This document shows positions 34,773 through 43,346 of a DNA stretch of 64,000 nt, in pieces. Source of the stretch: Acidobacteriota bacterium (GTDB taxonomy: Bacteria; Acidobacteriota; Vicinamibacteria; Marinacidobacterales; Marinacidobacteraceae); the NCBI GenBank assembly GCA_022822745.1, contig JAJEAO010000032.1:62001-126000 (forward strand). The letters run 5' to 3'. Below the pieces are notes generated by a model that was not told the origin of the DNA, searched no databases, and was given only the letters and a program-made list of their open reading frames with translations. The translations under genes were made by a program, and so were the position numbers. Numbering within the stretch: the stretch's first letter is position 1; each line of letters opens with the position of its first letter.

Positions 34773-35252
34773 TCACCTCGGGAGGGCGGCGCGCCCGCGC
34801 CGGCGGCGGTCGGGCCGCAGGTAGTGCGGCAGGAGGGGGGGATCCATGGCCCGGATCCGGTTTCTCTCCGAGACCCAGAGCCGGGCGAGGAGCAGGTTCA
34901 GCCGGTGCAGCTCCTCCAGCGAATAGCGAACGTCGGTGTCCTCGTACCGCCGCAGCCAGTGTCCGGGGAGTTCCCGCGCCACTTCGTACCAGACCAGGTC
35001 CATGGCGGCGGTGCGCTGGCGGCTCTCCTCCACCTCGTGGGCCACGAAGTGGAGGAGCGTTCCGGGCTCGAGCAGACGGCGGCCCGCCGCGAGGCAGCGC
35101 ACCCCGCGCAGCAGGTAGAGAAGGCACCAGCGCACTTCCGGGGTCAGCGACCACGGGTCGGCGAGCATCCGGGGCGCGAGCGCGGCGGCCGCTCCGGCGC
35201 GGTCGTCGAGCAGGAGCCGGAGCAGCTCGTCGCGAAGACGCTCGGTGGACAT
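34773..35252 (-). CDS. Hypothetical protein, 159 residues
   Basis: No family is recognised. It is a cytoplasmic, helix-rich and Arg/Leu-rich protein (MSTERLRDELLRLLLDD, then LLYLLRGVRCLAAGRRLLEP, FVAHEVEESRQRTAAMD). It ends in a very basic stretch (RPDRRRRGRAALPR) that could bind nucleic acid. ATG 35252 is chosen because a longer frame adds an Arg/Pro segment with no family-like features. It lies 4 bp before the amidase, so it is probably co-transcribed with it. Confidence 0.5.
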   Translation of the reverse strand: MSTERLRDELLRLLLDDRAGAAAALAPRMLADPWSLTPEVRWCLLYLLRGVRCLAAGRRLLEPGTLLHFVAHEVEESRQRTAAMDLVWYEVARELPGHWLRRYEDTDVRYSLEELHRLNLLLARLWVSERNRIRAMDPPLLPHYLRPDRRRRGRAALPR

Positions 35253-35311
35253 GACCCCGCATTCTCTCCCGGCGACTCCCGCGCGCTGCCCTCGGTCGCG
35301 AACGCTTCGCC

Positions 35312-38300
35312 TCAGCGCTCCGGGCCGGATCCGGCGCCCGACTCGTCGGTCGGCGGCGGCCCGGGATCGCCGTCGAGGAACCCGTGGCGCCCCTCGGGTC
35401 CGATCCACCGGGTGTTCCACTCGCGCCGCCACCCGTCGAAACCCTCCGGCCGGGTGGCCTCCGGGTAGGGATAGGCCGGCATCGCGTGAAACGGCAGCGG
35501 CGCCACGGTGTGCGGCCGCGCCGAGTTCAGGTCCATGTCCTTCCCGAAGCCGTCCGCGTAGAGGAAGAAGGAGCGGCTCTGCCCGGCGTCCGGCGGCGGG
35601 AGCGCCGCGGCGTCGAAGCGAAGCGCGACCTCATCGCCGTGACGGGTGATCACGTAGCGGTCATCCACGCCGGTCAGCAGCGGACGCACATCGCCGAAAC
35701 GGGTGTAGGCGCCCTCGTGGGCCCCCCAGACATCCCGGGCGCTGCGCCGCCCGTAGCGGTATTCGGTGGGAGGGAGGCCCTCCGGACGATAGGGCTCCGG
35801 ATATCCGGCGAAGCGCAGGTCGGCGGACGCCGGATCGAGTTCGCGCCGGGTGACCGCGGCGCCGCTCGCGACCTCGGCGAGCTCGATCCGGTCCCAGTAG
35901 ATCCGCATGTTCGTCGAGATCCGGAGCGTCGCCTCGGGTCCGGGGAGCAGGCCGTCGAGCGGGACGACCATCGTCTTGGGGAGTCCGGCGGGGAAGCCCA
36001 TGGGCTCTTCCACGACCCGGAACCCCTGCGGGCCGGCGATCTCGAGGACCGGCGGGCGGGCCGCGACCCCGGCGTGGGACGCCGCCAGGTTGGAGCTCGA
36101 ATCGGCGTAGTCCACCCACCCGTAGAGCAGGAGGACGTGCCGGGCCCCCGGATCCACCGGGCCGAACTCGAGGGTCAGGGCGTGATCCTCGGCGTAGCCC
36201 TTGAACGGGAGCAGCCGGAAGTCGTCCACCGTGCGCCGGTCCACCTCGGCGAGCCTCGCGGTCGCGTCCCGAGCCCCGCCGGATTCCGTGGACGAGACCG
36301 CGCGGCGCGGCGGCCGGCGGGCGCGCACCGCCACCAGCGTCGGCTCCGGGTAGGGCGGGCCGGGGAGCAGCCGCTCGGTCGGGAAGAGGTCCACGTCCTC
36401 CGGGTGATCCGCCACCCACAGAGCCGCCCGGTCATAGAAGATGACCTCTTCGAGCTGGTTCACGAACCGCAGCTCGAAGGCCCCGTCCCGCGGCGCCGGA
36501 TCGAACGCCTCGAGCTTCACCAGTTCCGTCGTGTCGGGGGTGTTGTAGAGCCCCGGGGCCAGCAGGTTCCCCAGCGCGCTGCCGCCGAGGAAGTCGGTGA
36601 CGAATCGGATCCGCTCGCCGTCCCAGGCGTAGAGCACCGGGCACGAGGTGCCCTTGCGGTTCAGCTCCTCGACCGTGGTCGCCGCCGCGGCCGGGACTCC
36701 GAGCTCGATCTGCTTCACCCCGCCCGGCCAGAGGAAGCGCACGTAGTCGGCGGCGGCGACGTCGCCGAGGCCGAAACGGACCGGAAGGTCGTCCTGCGAC
36801 AGGTAGCCCGAAGTGGAGCGGACCTGTCGGCGCTGGCTGATCGCGCCGACGCGGACTTCCACCCGGGTTCCGATCCCGTCGAGGTTGCTCCGCAGACCGC
36901 GGGGCAGGACGGCCATCCAGCGGCCCCCGGCGCCCCGGTTCTCGAAACCGACCAGGCGGCCCCGCGTCGTCCCCGCGACGACGTCCGGATCCCCGTCGCC
37001 GTCCACGTCCGCGACCGCCACCGCCCTCGCCTCCTCGCCCGGCTCCAGGTCGGCGGCGAGCGAAACGCTCCGGGTGAAGCCGCCGGGCGTGTTCGCATGA
37101 AGCGACAGGATCCCCTCGGGGCGGTTCGCGGCGACGAGGAGGTCGAGGTCCATGTCGAGGTCGTGGTCGAGCAAGGCGACTCCGTAGCGGGGGCCGGGCG
37201 CGCCCTCGGCGAGCGCCGGCGGCGAGCCGGCGTCGGGGCGGAATCCCCCTCCGGCGACCCCGCGGAGCAGCAGGTTCAGGGCGCCGCCGTCCGCGGTGAA
37301 GACCAGGTCCTCGACGCCGTCGCGGTCATAGTCGCCCGACGCCGCGCCCCGCATCCGGGACGCGGTCTCGACCCCCCACGCCTCCGAGCTCTCGGTGAAC
37401 GTGCCGACCCGGTCGTTCGAGAACACCTGGACCGGACTCCCGTCGTTCACGACCAGGAAATCCACGTCCCGGTCGTCGTCCCAGTCGGCGAACAGGGCGC
37501 CGAGACTCCGTCGCCCGCCGCCGTCGGTCCGGGTCGCCTCGGCGACATCCGTGAACGAACCGTCCCCGTTGTTCCGATAGAGGCGGTTCGGGGCGCCGGG
37601 AAGCGAATCGGGCGCGAGCGGCGCGTCTGGCGGGGCATCGAGCCGCGCCGGGAGCCGCGCCGGGGCGTAGTTCGCGACGAGGAGGTCGAGATCGCCGTCG
37701 TGGTCGAAATCGGCGGCGGTGGCGCTCACCGAAACGTCCTCCCCCTCGGCGCCGGTCCCGTCGGCGGGAACCAGGCGGCGGCCGCCGTCGGGAGCGGGCT
37801 CGTTCCACAGGATCCGGTTCGGACCGGCGGCGGCCACGTAGAGGTCCGGGTCGCCGTCATTGTCCAGATCGCCGATCGTGGCGCTCACCGCATGGACTGC
37901 CGCCTCCACCGGATCGGACCAGCGCTCGAAACGCCCGCCCACGTTCCGGAACACGAGGATCTCCCCGCCGCGCGCGAAGACGAGTTCGGGGCGGGCGTCC
38001 CCGTCGAGGTCGCGGAAGGCGACGCCGGTCCCGAGAGCGGGCAGGAGGAAGCGCGCCGCCCACGCCGGGGAATAGTCCGCGGGAAGGACCGCGGGAGGCG
38101 GCGACTCGGGGGGCGGGAGGGGCGGCAGATCGAGCCCCCACGCCGCCGTCGCCTCGGCGAACGGGAGGGAGGCGTCGGGCTGGCCGTTCGCCGGAGGGGC
38201 CGGCGGCGCGTCGTGGAGCGGGACGGGAGGCTCCTCGACGGCTTCGGCGTAGGGGCCGAGCTCGGTGTACTGGAGACCGGCGGAGACGCCCCCGCCGAAG

Positions 38301-38917
38301 CCCGCCTTGAGCTCCTGGAATCGCTCGAGCTGGGCGCGGCCCTCCTCCCGGCGACCGGCCCGGAGCAGCACGTTGCCGAGGCTGAAGTGGGCCGACTCGT
38401 GGTCCGGCGTGAGGGCGATCGCCCGGCGAAGCGCCGCTTCGGCGTCCTCGAGCTGCCCCAGCGCCGCGTGCGATGAACCGAGGTAGTACTGGGTCATCGA
38501 GTCATCGGGGGCGGCGGCCGCCACCGTCTCGAAGGCGGCGAGGGCGGGCTCCGTGTTCCCCTCGAGCTTGTCGATGAGCGCCAGGTTGTAGCGGGCGTGG
38601 AGATCGTCGGGGGCGAGTTCGAGCGCGCGCTCGAAGGCGCCCCGGGCGGCAGCGAAGTCGCGCTCGTTGAACCAGGCGATCCCGAGGTTCACGTGCCCCG
38701 CGGGGGCGTCGGGCCGCAGCTCGACGACGCGGGAGAACTCGGCGGCGGCGTCGGTGAACCGGAACTGCTCGAGCAGCGCCACCCCGCGGCTCATCCGGGT
38801 CGAGGCCTGGTCCCCCGGCTGGGTGCCGGAAGCCGCGGCGAGAAGGGGCAGCAGGCCGGCCCCCATCACCAGACGAATGGCCAGGGCGAGCCGGGGGCGC
38901 GATTCGGACGGATTCAT
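35312..38917 (-). CDS. Giant secreted TPR / FG-GAP / ASPIC-UnbV protein
   Basis: The 1201-residue protein has a signal peptide (MGAGLLPLLAAASG) and TPR repeats (about 40-205). A Pro-rich linker follows, then a seven-bladed-type FG-GAP/VCBS region (about 300-680) with calcium-like loops such as DLDNDGDPDLYVA, DFDHDGDLDLLVA and DVDGDGDPDVVAG. Next is an ASPIC/UnbV domain (NLDGIGTRVEV, TSGYLSQ, VRFLWPGG). About 430 C-terminal residues have no recognised family. Such CRTAC1-type proteins are abundant in Acidobacteria and Planctomycetes and of unknown role; surface binding is likely. It is divergent from the ABC-F gene. Confidence 0.88.
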   Translation of the reverse strand: MNPSESRPRLALAIRLVMGAGLLPLLAAASGTQPGDQASTRMSRGVALLEQFRFTDAAAEFSRVVELRPDAPAGHVNLGIAWFNERDFAAARGAFERALELAPDDLHARYNLALIDKLEGNTEPALAAFETVAAAAPDDSMTQYYLGSSHAALGQLEDAEAALRRAIALTPDHESAHFSLGNVLLRAGRREEGRAQLERFQELKAGFGGGVSAGLQYTELGPYAEAVEEPPVPLHDAPPAPPANGQPDASLPFAEATAAWGLDLPPLPPPESPPPAVLPADYSPAWAARFLLPALGTGVAFRDLDGDARPELVFARGGEILVFRNVGGRFERWSDPVEAAVHAVSATIGDLDNDGDPDLYVAAAGPNRILWNEPAPDGGRRLVPADGTGAEGEDVSVSATAADFDHDGDLDLLVANYAPARLPARLDAPPDAPLAPDSLPGAPNRLYRNNGDGSFTDVAEATRTDGGGRRSLGALFADWDDDRDVDFLVVNDGSPVQVFSNDRVGTFTESSEAWGVETASRMRGAASGDYDRDGVEDLVFTADGGALNLLLRGVAGGGFRPDAGSPPALAEGAPGPRYGVALLDHDLDMDLDLLVAANRPEGILSLHANTPGGFTRSVSLAADLEPGEEARAVAVADVDGDGDPDVVAGTTRGRLVGFENRGAGGRWMAVLPRGLRSNLDGIGTRVEVRVGAISQRRQVRSTSGYLSQDDLPVRFGLGDVAAADYVRFLWPGGVKQIELGVPAAAATTVEELNRKGTSCPVLYAWDGERIRFVTDFLGGSALGNLLAPGLYNTPDTTELVKLEAFDPAPRDGAFELRFVNQLEEVIFYDRAALWVADHPEDVDLFPTERLLPGPPYPEPTLVAVRARRPPRRAVSSTESGGARDATARLAEVDRRTVDDFRLLPFKGYAEDHALTLEFGPVDPGARHVLLLYGWVDYADSSSNLAASHAGVAARPPVLEIAGPQGFRVVEEPMGFPAGLPKTMVVPLDGLLPGPEATLRISTNMRIYWDRIELAEVASGAAVTRRELDPASADLRFAGYPEPYRPEGLPPTEYRYGRRSARDVWGAHEGAYTRFGDVRPLLTGVDDRYVITRHGDEVALRFDAAALPPPDAGQSRSFFLYADGFGKDMDLNSARPHTVAPLPFHAMPAYPYPEATRPEGFDGWRREWNTRWIGPEGRHGFLDGDPGPPPTDESGAGSGPER

Positions 38918-39033
38918 GGCGGGCCGTCATTATGACGAACCGAACGGAGCGAATGCGCCGCGTAACCTTCCGGGCCCGGACGGGATCGCCTTCCTCAATG
39001 GACCGATCGGCGCCGGGGACTCCGCACCGATCC

Positions 39034-40968
39034 ATGATCCAGCTCGTCGAGGGAGCGAAAGCCTACGGCGAGCAGGTGATCCTCCGCGACGTGTCGTGGC
39101 GTCTGGGAGCGGGGGAGCGCGTGGGGCTGGTCGGGGCGAACGGATCGGGGAAGTCCACGCTCCTGAAGATCCTCGCCGGCCTCCAGCCGCTCGACGGCGG
39201 CGAGGTGGTTCGGCAGCGCGACCTCCGGGTCGGCTATCTGCCCCAGGACGGGCTGGAACTCCGGGGTCGGAGCGTGTTCGAGGAGGTGCGCTCGGCTTTC
39301 TCCGAGCTGCTGCGGCTGCGCCGGGATCAGGAGCGGCTCGCCGAACGCCTCGCCCACGCCCCGGACGAGCCGGGGCTCGTCGAGCGCTACGGGGAGATCG
39401 AGGACGAGTGGCAGCGGCGCGGCGGCTACGAGATGGACGCCCGGGTGAACGAGGTGCTCGGCGGGCTGGGCTTCGGCGAGGACGAGCGCCGGCGCCCCAC
39501 CGAGAGCTTCAGCCAGGGCTGGCAGATGCGGATCGCGCTCGCCCGCCTGCTGGCCGAGCGAAACGACGTCGTGCTGCTCGACGAGCCGACGAACTACCTC
39601 GACATCGAGGCCCGGACCTGGCTGCTCGGCTTCCTGGCGAGCCATCCGGGCGCGATCGTGCTGGTGGCCCATGACCGCTACTTCCTCGACCGGGTCGTCA
39701 CCCGGATCTCCGAGATCGCGTTCGGGCGCCTGAAGCACTACCCGGGCAGCTACAGCCGCTACGAGACGATGCGGGCCGCCGAGATCGAGGATCTCCAGAA
39801 GCGCGCCGCCCGGCAGGCGGAGCTCATCGAGCGGAACGAGCGGTTCATCAACCGCTTCCGCTACCAGGCGAGCCGCGCCCGACAGGTCCAGAGCCGCGTG
39901 CGCATGCTGGAGAAGCTGGAGCGGATCGAGGCGCCGCCCCGGCGCCGGAGCGTCCGGCTGCGCCTGCCCCACCCGCCCCGATCGGGACCGGTTCCGGTGA
40001 AGCTGAGCGGCGTCGCCAAGGCCTTCGGGGACTTCGGGGACAACGTCGTGTTCCGCAGCGTGGACCTGGCGGTGGAGAAGGGACAGCGCCTCGCGCTCGT
40101 GGGACCGAACGGCGCCGGGAAGTCCACGCTGATGCGGCTGATCGCGGGGGAAGAACGGCCCGACGCCGGAACCCGCGAACTCGGCCACAACACGCGGATC
40201 GCCTACTACGGTCCGGATCGGCACGACCTCGATCCGGAGCGCACGGTCCACCAGACGATGGCGGACGCCGCGCCCCTCTCGATGCTCCCGGAGGTTCGGA
40301 ACATCCTGGGCGCCTTTCTCTTCTCCGGAGACGCCGTGGACAAGCCGACCTCCGTCCTCTCGGGCGGTGAGCGGAGCCGGCTGGCGCTGGCCCGGCTGTT
40401 CCTCCGCCCGGCGAACCTGCTGCTCCTCGACGAACCCACGAACCACCTCGATCTCGAGGCCAAGGCGGCGCTGCTGGAGGCGCTCTCGAAGTACCAGGGG
40501 ACCGTCGTCTTCGTCGCGCACGACCGTCACTTCATGGACCAGTTGGCCACGCGGGTGGCGGCGATCGGCGGCGGCGAGGCGCCGCTCTACTGGGGCAACT
40601 ACTCGGACTACCTCGCCCGCCTCGAGACGGCGGCGCCGCCGCTCTCCCCGACGCCGCCGCAGAAAGCGTCCACGCCCCGCCCGACTCCGCCGCAGCCGGC
40701 GTCCAGGCGCCGGAAGCGGCGCCGCCGCCGGGGGGCCGGAAAGAACCGCCGCCGCGAGCTCCGGAAGCGGTGGAAACGCGCCTTCGAGGCGGTGGCCGAC
40801 ACGGAAGCGGCCGTGGAGAGCCTCGAAGCGCGGATGGCCGCTCCCGGGTTCTGGGACGACCGCGCGGGGGCGCGGGCCATCACCGCGACCTACGAGGAGC
40901 TCAGGGAGCGCCTGCCGAAGCTCTACGCGACCCTCGAGCGCCTCGACCAGCAGGTGGGCGCCGGCTGA
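39034..40968 (+). CDS. ABC-F family ATPase (ribosome-associated type)
   Basis: The 644-residue protein has two ABC domains and no membrane segments. Domain 1 has Walker A GANGSGKST, a modified signature SFSQGWQMR and Walker B VVLLDEPTNYLD. Domain 2 has GPNGAGKST, LSGGERSRLALARL and LLLLDEPTNHLD. Between them lies the arm linker with RFRYQASRARQVQSR. The C-terminal about 110 residues form a basic Pro/Arg stretch and a coiled coil, as in Uup. ABC-F proteins act on stalled ribosomes; which member this is cannot be told. ATG 39034 (MIQLVEGAKAYG) matches the family N-terminus better than upstream Mets. Confidence 0.92.
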   Translation: MIQLVEGAKAYGEQVILRDVSWRLGAGERVGLVGANGSGKSTLLKILAGLQPLDGGEVVRQRDLRVGYLPQDGLELRGRSVFEEVRSAFSELLRLRRDQERLAERLAHAPDEPGLVERYGEIEDEWQRRGGYEMDARVNEVLGGLGFGEDERRRPTESFSQGWQMRIALARLLAERNDVVLLDEPTNYLDIEARTWLLGFLASHPGAIVLVAHDRYFLDRVVTRISEIAFGRLKHYPGSYSRYETMRAAEIEDLQKRAARQAELIERNERFINRFRYQASRARQVQSRVRMLEKLERIEAPPRRRSVRLRLPHPPRSGPVPVKLSGVAKAFGDFGDNVVFRSVDLAVEKGQRLALVGPNGAGKSTLMRLIAGEERPDAGTRELGHNTRIAYYGPDRHDLDPERTVHQTMADAAPLSMLPEVRNILGAFLFSGDAVDKPTSVLSGGERSRLALARLFLRPANLLLLDEPTNHLDLEAKAALLEALSKYQGTVVFVAHDRHFMDQLATRVAAIGGGEAPLYWGNYSDYLARLETAAPPLSPTPPQKASTPRPTPPQPASRRRKRRRRRGAGKNRRRELRKRWKRAFEAVADTEAAVESLEARMAAPGFWDDRAGARAITATYEELRERLPKLYATLERLDQQVGAG

Positions 40969-40969
40969 C

Positions 40970-41980
40970 TCACGCCGGAAGTCGCAGAACCCCTTCGGCC
41001 ACCTCGACCGCCTCTCCCCCGACGCGGACCTCCACCGGTTCGCCGTCCTCGTGATCCACCTCGACATGGATCTCGCTGGGGCGACCCATCTCGTACCCCT
41101 GCTCGATCACGAGCCGCACCGGGTTCGCACCTCGATCCCCTGCCTGTCCGTGGCGAACGAGCCACGCTCCGAGAGCGCCCGCCGCGCTTCCGGTGGCCGG
41201 ATCCTCGGTGACCCCGAGACCGGGGGCGAACATGCGGGCGTGGGCGGCGCTGTCCGAGTCCACCGTCTCGGTGGAGAACACCATCATGCAGTCGGACCCG
41301 ATGTCCTCGCGGTGGAGCAGCCCCCGCGTCGCCACCGGATCGAGTTCGAGGCGCTCCACGCTTCGCAGCGACCGGACCGGAACCATGAGCTGGGGGAGGG
41401 CCGTGGAGACGACCTGCGCCGGCGCGCCGCCGGGAACCACTTCGTCGCGGGGCAGCCCCAGGCAGCGGGCCAGCGCCGCCCGGTCCGTCGCGACCCCGAA
41501 GAAGCGGGGCGGGGCCTGGGTCATGACGACCTGCTCCACCTTGCCGTCGCGCACCCGGATGTCCACCGGAAGCACGCCTGCCCCGCACTCCTGGTGGATC
41601 CGGTGGACCCCGGTTCCCAGCGAGGCAAGCGCTTCCCCGAGCCCGATTTCGCCGCGCCGGGCGAGGATGAAGAACGTTCCCACGACCGGATGGCCGGCGA
41701 GGGGGAGCTCGGTCCTCGGCGTGAAGATGCGCAGGCGGCAGAGGGCCTGGACTTCCGTCGGCCGCAGCACGAACGCGGTCTCGGAGAGATTCATCTCGGT
41801 CGCGATCCGCTGCATTTCGCCATCGGAGAGGCCGTCGGCGTCGGGGACGATCGCGAGGGGATTCCCGGCGAACACCCGATCGGTGAAGACATCCGCCTGC
41901 AGGAACCGGAACTCGCGCGCCGGTCCGGACTTCGCGGATCCCGCGCTGACGGCGCCCGAGCGGCCGGAGTCGGTCGTCAT
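40970..41980 (-). CDS. PhzF-family isomerase
   Basis: The 336-residue protein has the PhzF motifs: FLQADVFTDRVFAGNPLAIV, the catalytic Glu in MNLSETAFV, TPRTELPLAGHPVVGTFF and EDPATGSAAGALG. Members are cofactor-independent epimerases or isomerases with many substrates, including the phenazine pathway enzyme; no phenazine genes are nearby. A 20-residue Ser/Gly-rich N-terminal extension precedes the fold. It converges on the ABC-F gene with one base between the stops. Confidence 0.9.
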   Translation of the reverse strand: MTTDSGRSGAVSAGSAKSGPAREFRFLQADVFTDRVFAGNPLAIVPDADGLSDGEMQRIATEMNLSETAFVLRPTEVQALCRLRIFTPRTELPLAGHPVVGTFFILARRGEIGLGEALASLGTGVHRIHQECGAGVLPVDIRVRDGKVEQVVMTQAPPRFFGVATDRAALARCLGLPRDEVVPGGAPAQVVSTALPQLMVPVRSLRSVERLELDPVATRGLLHREDIGSDCMMVFSTETVDSDSAAHARMFAPGLGVTEDPATGSAAGALGAWLVRHGQAGDRGANPVRLVIEQGYEMGRPSEIHVEVDHEDGEPVEVRVGGEAVEVAEGVLRLPA

Positions 41981-42047
41981 GGAGCGGAGAAGGGAAGGGA
42001 ATCCGCAGCGCGCGGGGCGCCGCGATGCCCCGGTGGCGGACAGGAGG

Positions 42048-42539
42048 TCAGCATGAGGAATCCGGGCCGGACCGGAACAGCCGTCCCGGCGCGGCGACGC
42101 CGGCGCCGCGCTGCCAGCGGACCGCTTCCCGGAGCGCCAGCTCGTGGGCCCGCTCGTTCGCCGGGTGCCCCGCGTGACCCGGCACCCAGCGGAACGAGAG
42201 CGAAGGGCGGGCGTCGCGAGCGGCGGCCAGCCGGCGCCAGAGATCCGCGTTCTTCACCGGCCGCTTCGCCGCGGTCCGCCAGCCGCGGCGGATCCAGCCC
42301 GGCAGCCAGCGGTTGATGCCGTCCACGACGTAGCGGCTGTCGCAGAGGACGACCACCGGCCCGTCGGCGGGGGCGGCGGCCGCCGCGGCGATCGCGCCCT
42401 CGAGTTCCATCCGGTTGTTCGTCGTCCGGAGCGCCCCTCCGGTGAACACCCGTTCGCCGTCGTCCGCCCGCAGGACCGCAGCCCAGCCGCCGGGACCGGG
42501 GTTTCCGAGGCAGGAGCCGTCGCAGGCGATCTCGATCAC
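42048..42539 (-). CDS. rnhA: Ribonuclease HI with His at the fourth catalytic position
   Basis: RNase HI cuts RNA in RNA-DNA hybrids. The 163-residue protein has Asp in IEIACDGSCLGNPGPGGW, Glu in TTNNRMELEGAI and Asp in VVVLCDSRYVVDGI, plus the loop WVPGHAGHPANERAHELA. The last motif normally reads NERCDELA or similar; here the Asp corresponding to E. coli D134 is His. The GTG start at 42539 is at the family N-terminus; the next 100 residues upstream in frame are not RNase H. It is divergent from the selenoprotein candidate. Confidence 0.9.
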   Translation of the reverse strand: MIEIACDGSCLGNPGPGGWAAVLRADDGERVFTGGALRTTNNRMELEGAIAAAAAAPADGPVVVLCDSRYVVDGINRWLPGWIRRGWRTAAKRPVKNADLWRRLAAARDARPSLSFRWVPGHAGHPANERAHELALREAVRWQRGAGVAAPGRLFRSGPDSSC

Positions 42540-42600
42540 GGGGCCGGGTATCCTAAAGGGTCCGGATTCTCCGAGCGCGGGTCGGGTGCGATCCGCGTCT

Positions 42601-42666
42601 GGAACTGGCGCTGGTCCGCGTCCCGCCAGACAGGGAACTGGCGCTGGTCCGCGTTCGCGCGGACGG
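42601..42666. repeat. 33-bp tandem duplication upstream of the selenoprotein
   Basis: The unit GGAACTGGCGCTGGTCCGCG plus 13 bp occurs at 42601-42633 and 42634-42666, diverging at the right end. It fills the gap between rnhA and the selenoprotein start. It shares AACTGGCGCT with the reverse complement of the repeat at 963-1018. Confidence 0.8.
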
Positions 42667-42680
42667 AGCGCCGCCGCGAG

Positions 42681-43247
42681 ATGTCCGGGCTGGAACGAAA
42701 GCCGATGGCCTGGATCTCGACCGTGGCGCCGACGGACGCGCAAGCCCGGGAAGCCCCCCTCGACGATCTCTATCGGCGCCATCGGCGGCCTGACGGGCTG
42801 GTGGATCACATCCTGACCGTCTCGAGCCTCAACCCGGGGACGCTGGAGCGCCACCTCTCGCTCTACGAGCACCTGATGCGCGGCCCGTCGGGGCTGACGC
42901 CCGCCGAGCGCGAACTGATCGCGGTGGCGGTGTCGGTCACGAACGACTGCCATTACTGAATCGAACACCACCGGAGGGGTCTCCTCCGGCTGACCCGGGA
43001 CGAGGCGCTGGTGGAGGCCGTCGTGCGGGATCCCGAGGCGGCGCCGCTCCCGGCCCGGGGCCGCGCCATCAGCGACTACGCGGTGAAGCTGGCGCGCACT
43101 CCCTCCGCCGTGGTCCCGGACGACCTCGCGCCCCTGCGGGCGGCCGGGCTCACCGACCGCGACATCCATGACGCGTGCGCGGTGGCGTCCTACTACTGCT
43201 TCGTGAATCGGCTCGCGAACGGTCTCGGAGTCGAACTCGAGCCGTAG
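42681..43247 (+). CDS. AhpD-like (carboxymuconolactone decarboxylase family) selenoprotein candidate, TGA read as Sec
   Basis: One frame runs 42681-43247 with a single TGA at 42957. Upstream reads LTPAERELIAVAVSVTNDCHY; directly after TGA it continues IEHHRRGLLRLTRDEALV and AISDYAVKLARTPSAVV, ending FVNRLANGLGVELEP. Both halves match peroxidase-related AhpD proteins, and the TGA falls on the second Cys of CxxC (E...CHYx...H). Read through, it is 188 residues with Sec at position 93. A SECIS-type hairpin follows (separate entry). AhpD-type proteins are thiol peroxidases or reductase partners. ATG 42705 (MAWISTVAP) is the alternative start. Without Sec it would be a truncated pseudogene. Confidence 0.8.
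42957..42990 (+). promoter_or_regulatory. Bacterial SECIS-type element (UGA plus hairpin)
   Basis: TGA at 42957-42959 is followed by the stem CCGGAGG (42971-42977), loop GGTCT (42978-42982) and stem CCTCCGG (42983-42989). The stem pairs perfectly and the loop starts 18 nt after the TGA. From memory, the E. coli fdhF SECIS has the same GGUCU loop at the same distance, the part bound by SelB. Confidence 0.75.
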
Positions 43248-43346
43248 CCCGGATTGCGCGCCCCGCGCGCAGGCCGGTGGATGGAACCCGGGCAGGGCGG
43301 AACCGAAGACGATCAGCCCGGCGGGGTCAGCCGGAAACGGAGGGAA

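Noticed and set aside
42144-42959. A 271-codon frame ending at the TGA, taken as a complete protein
   Set aside because: Its first two thirds are antisense to rnhA. The conserved AhpD part continues in the same frame after the TGA.
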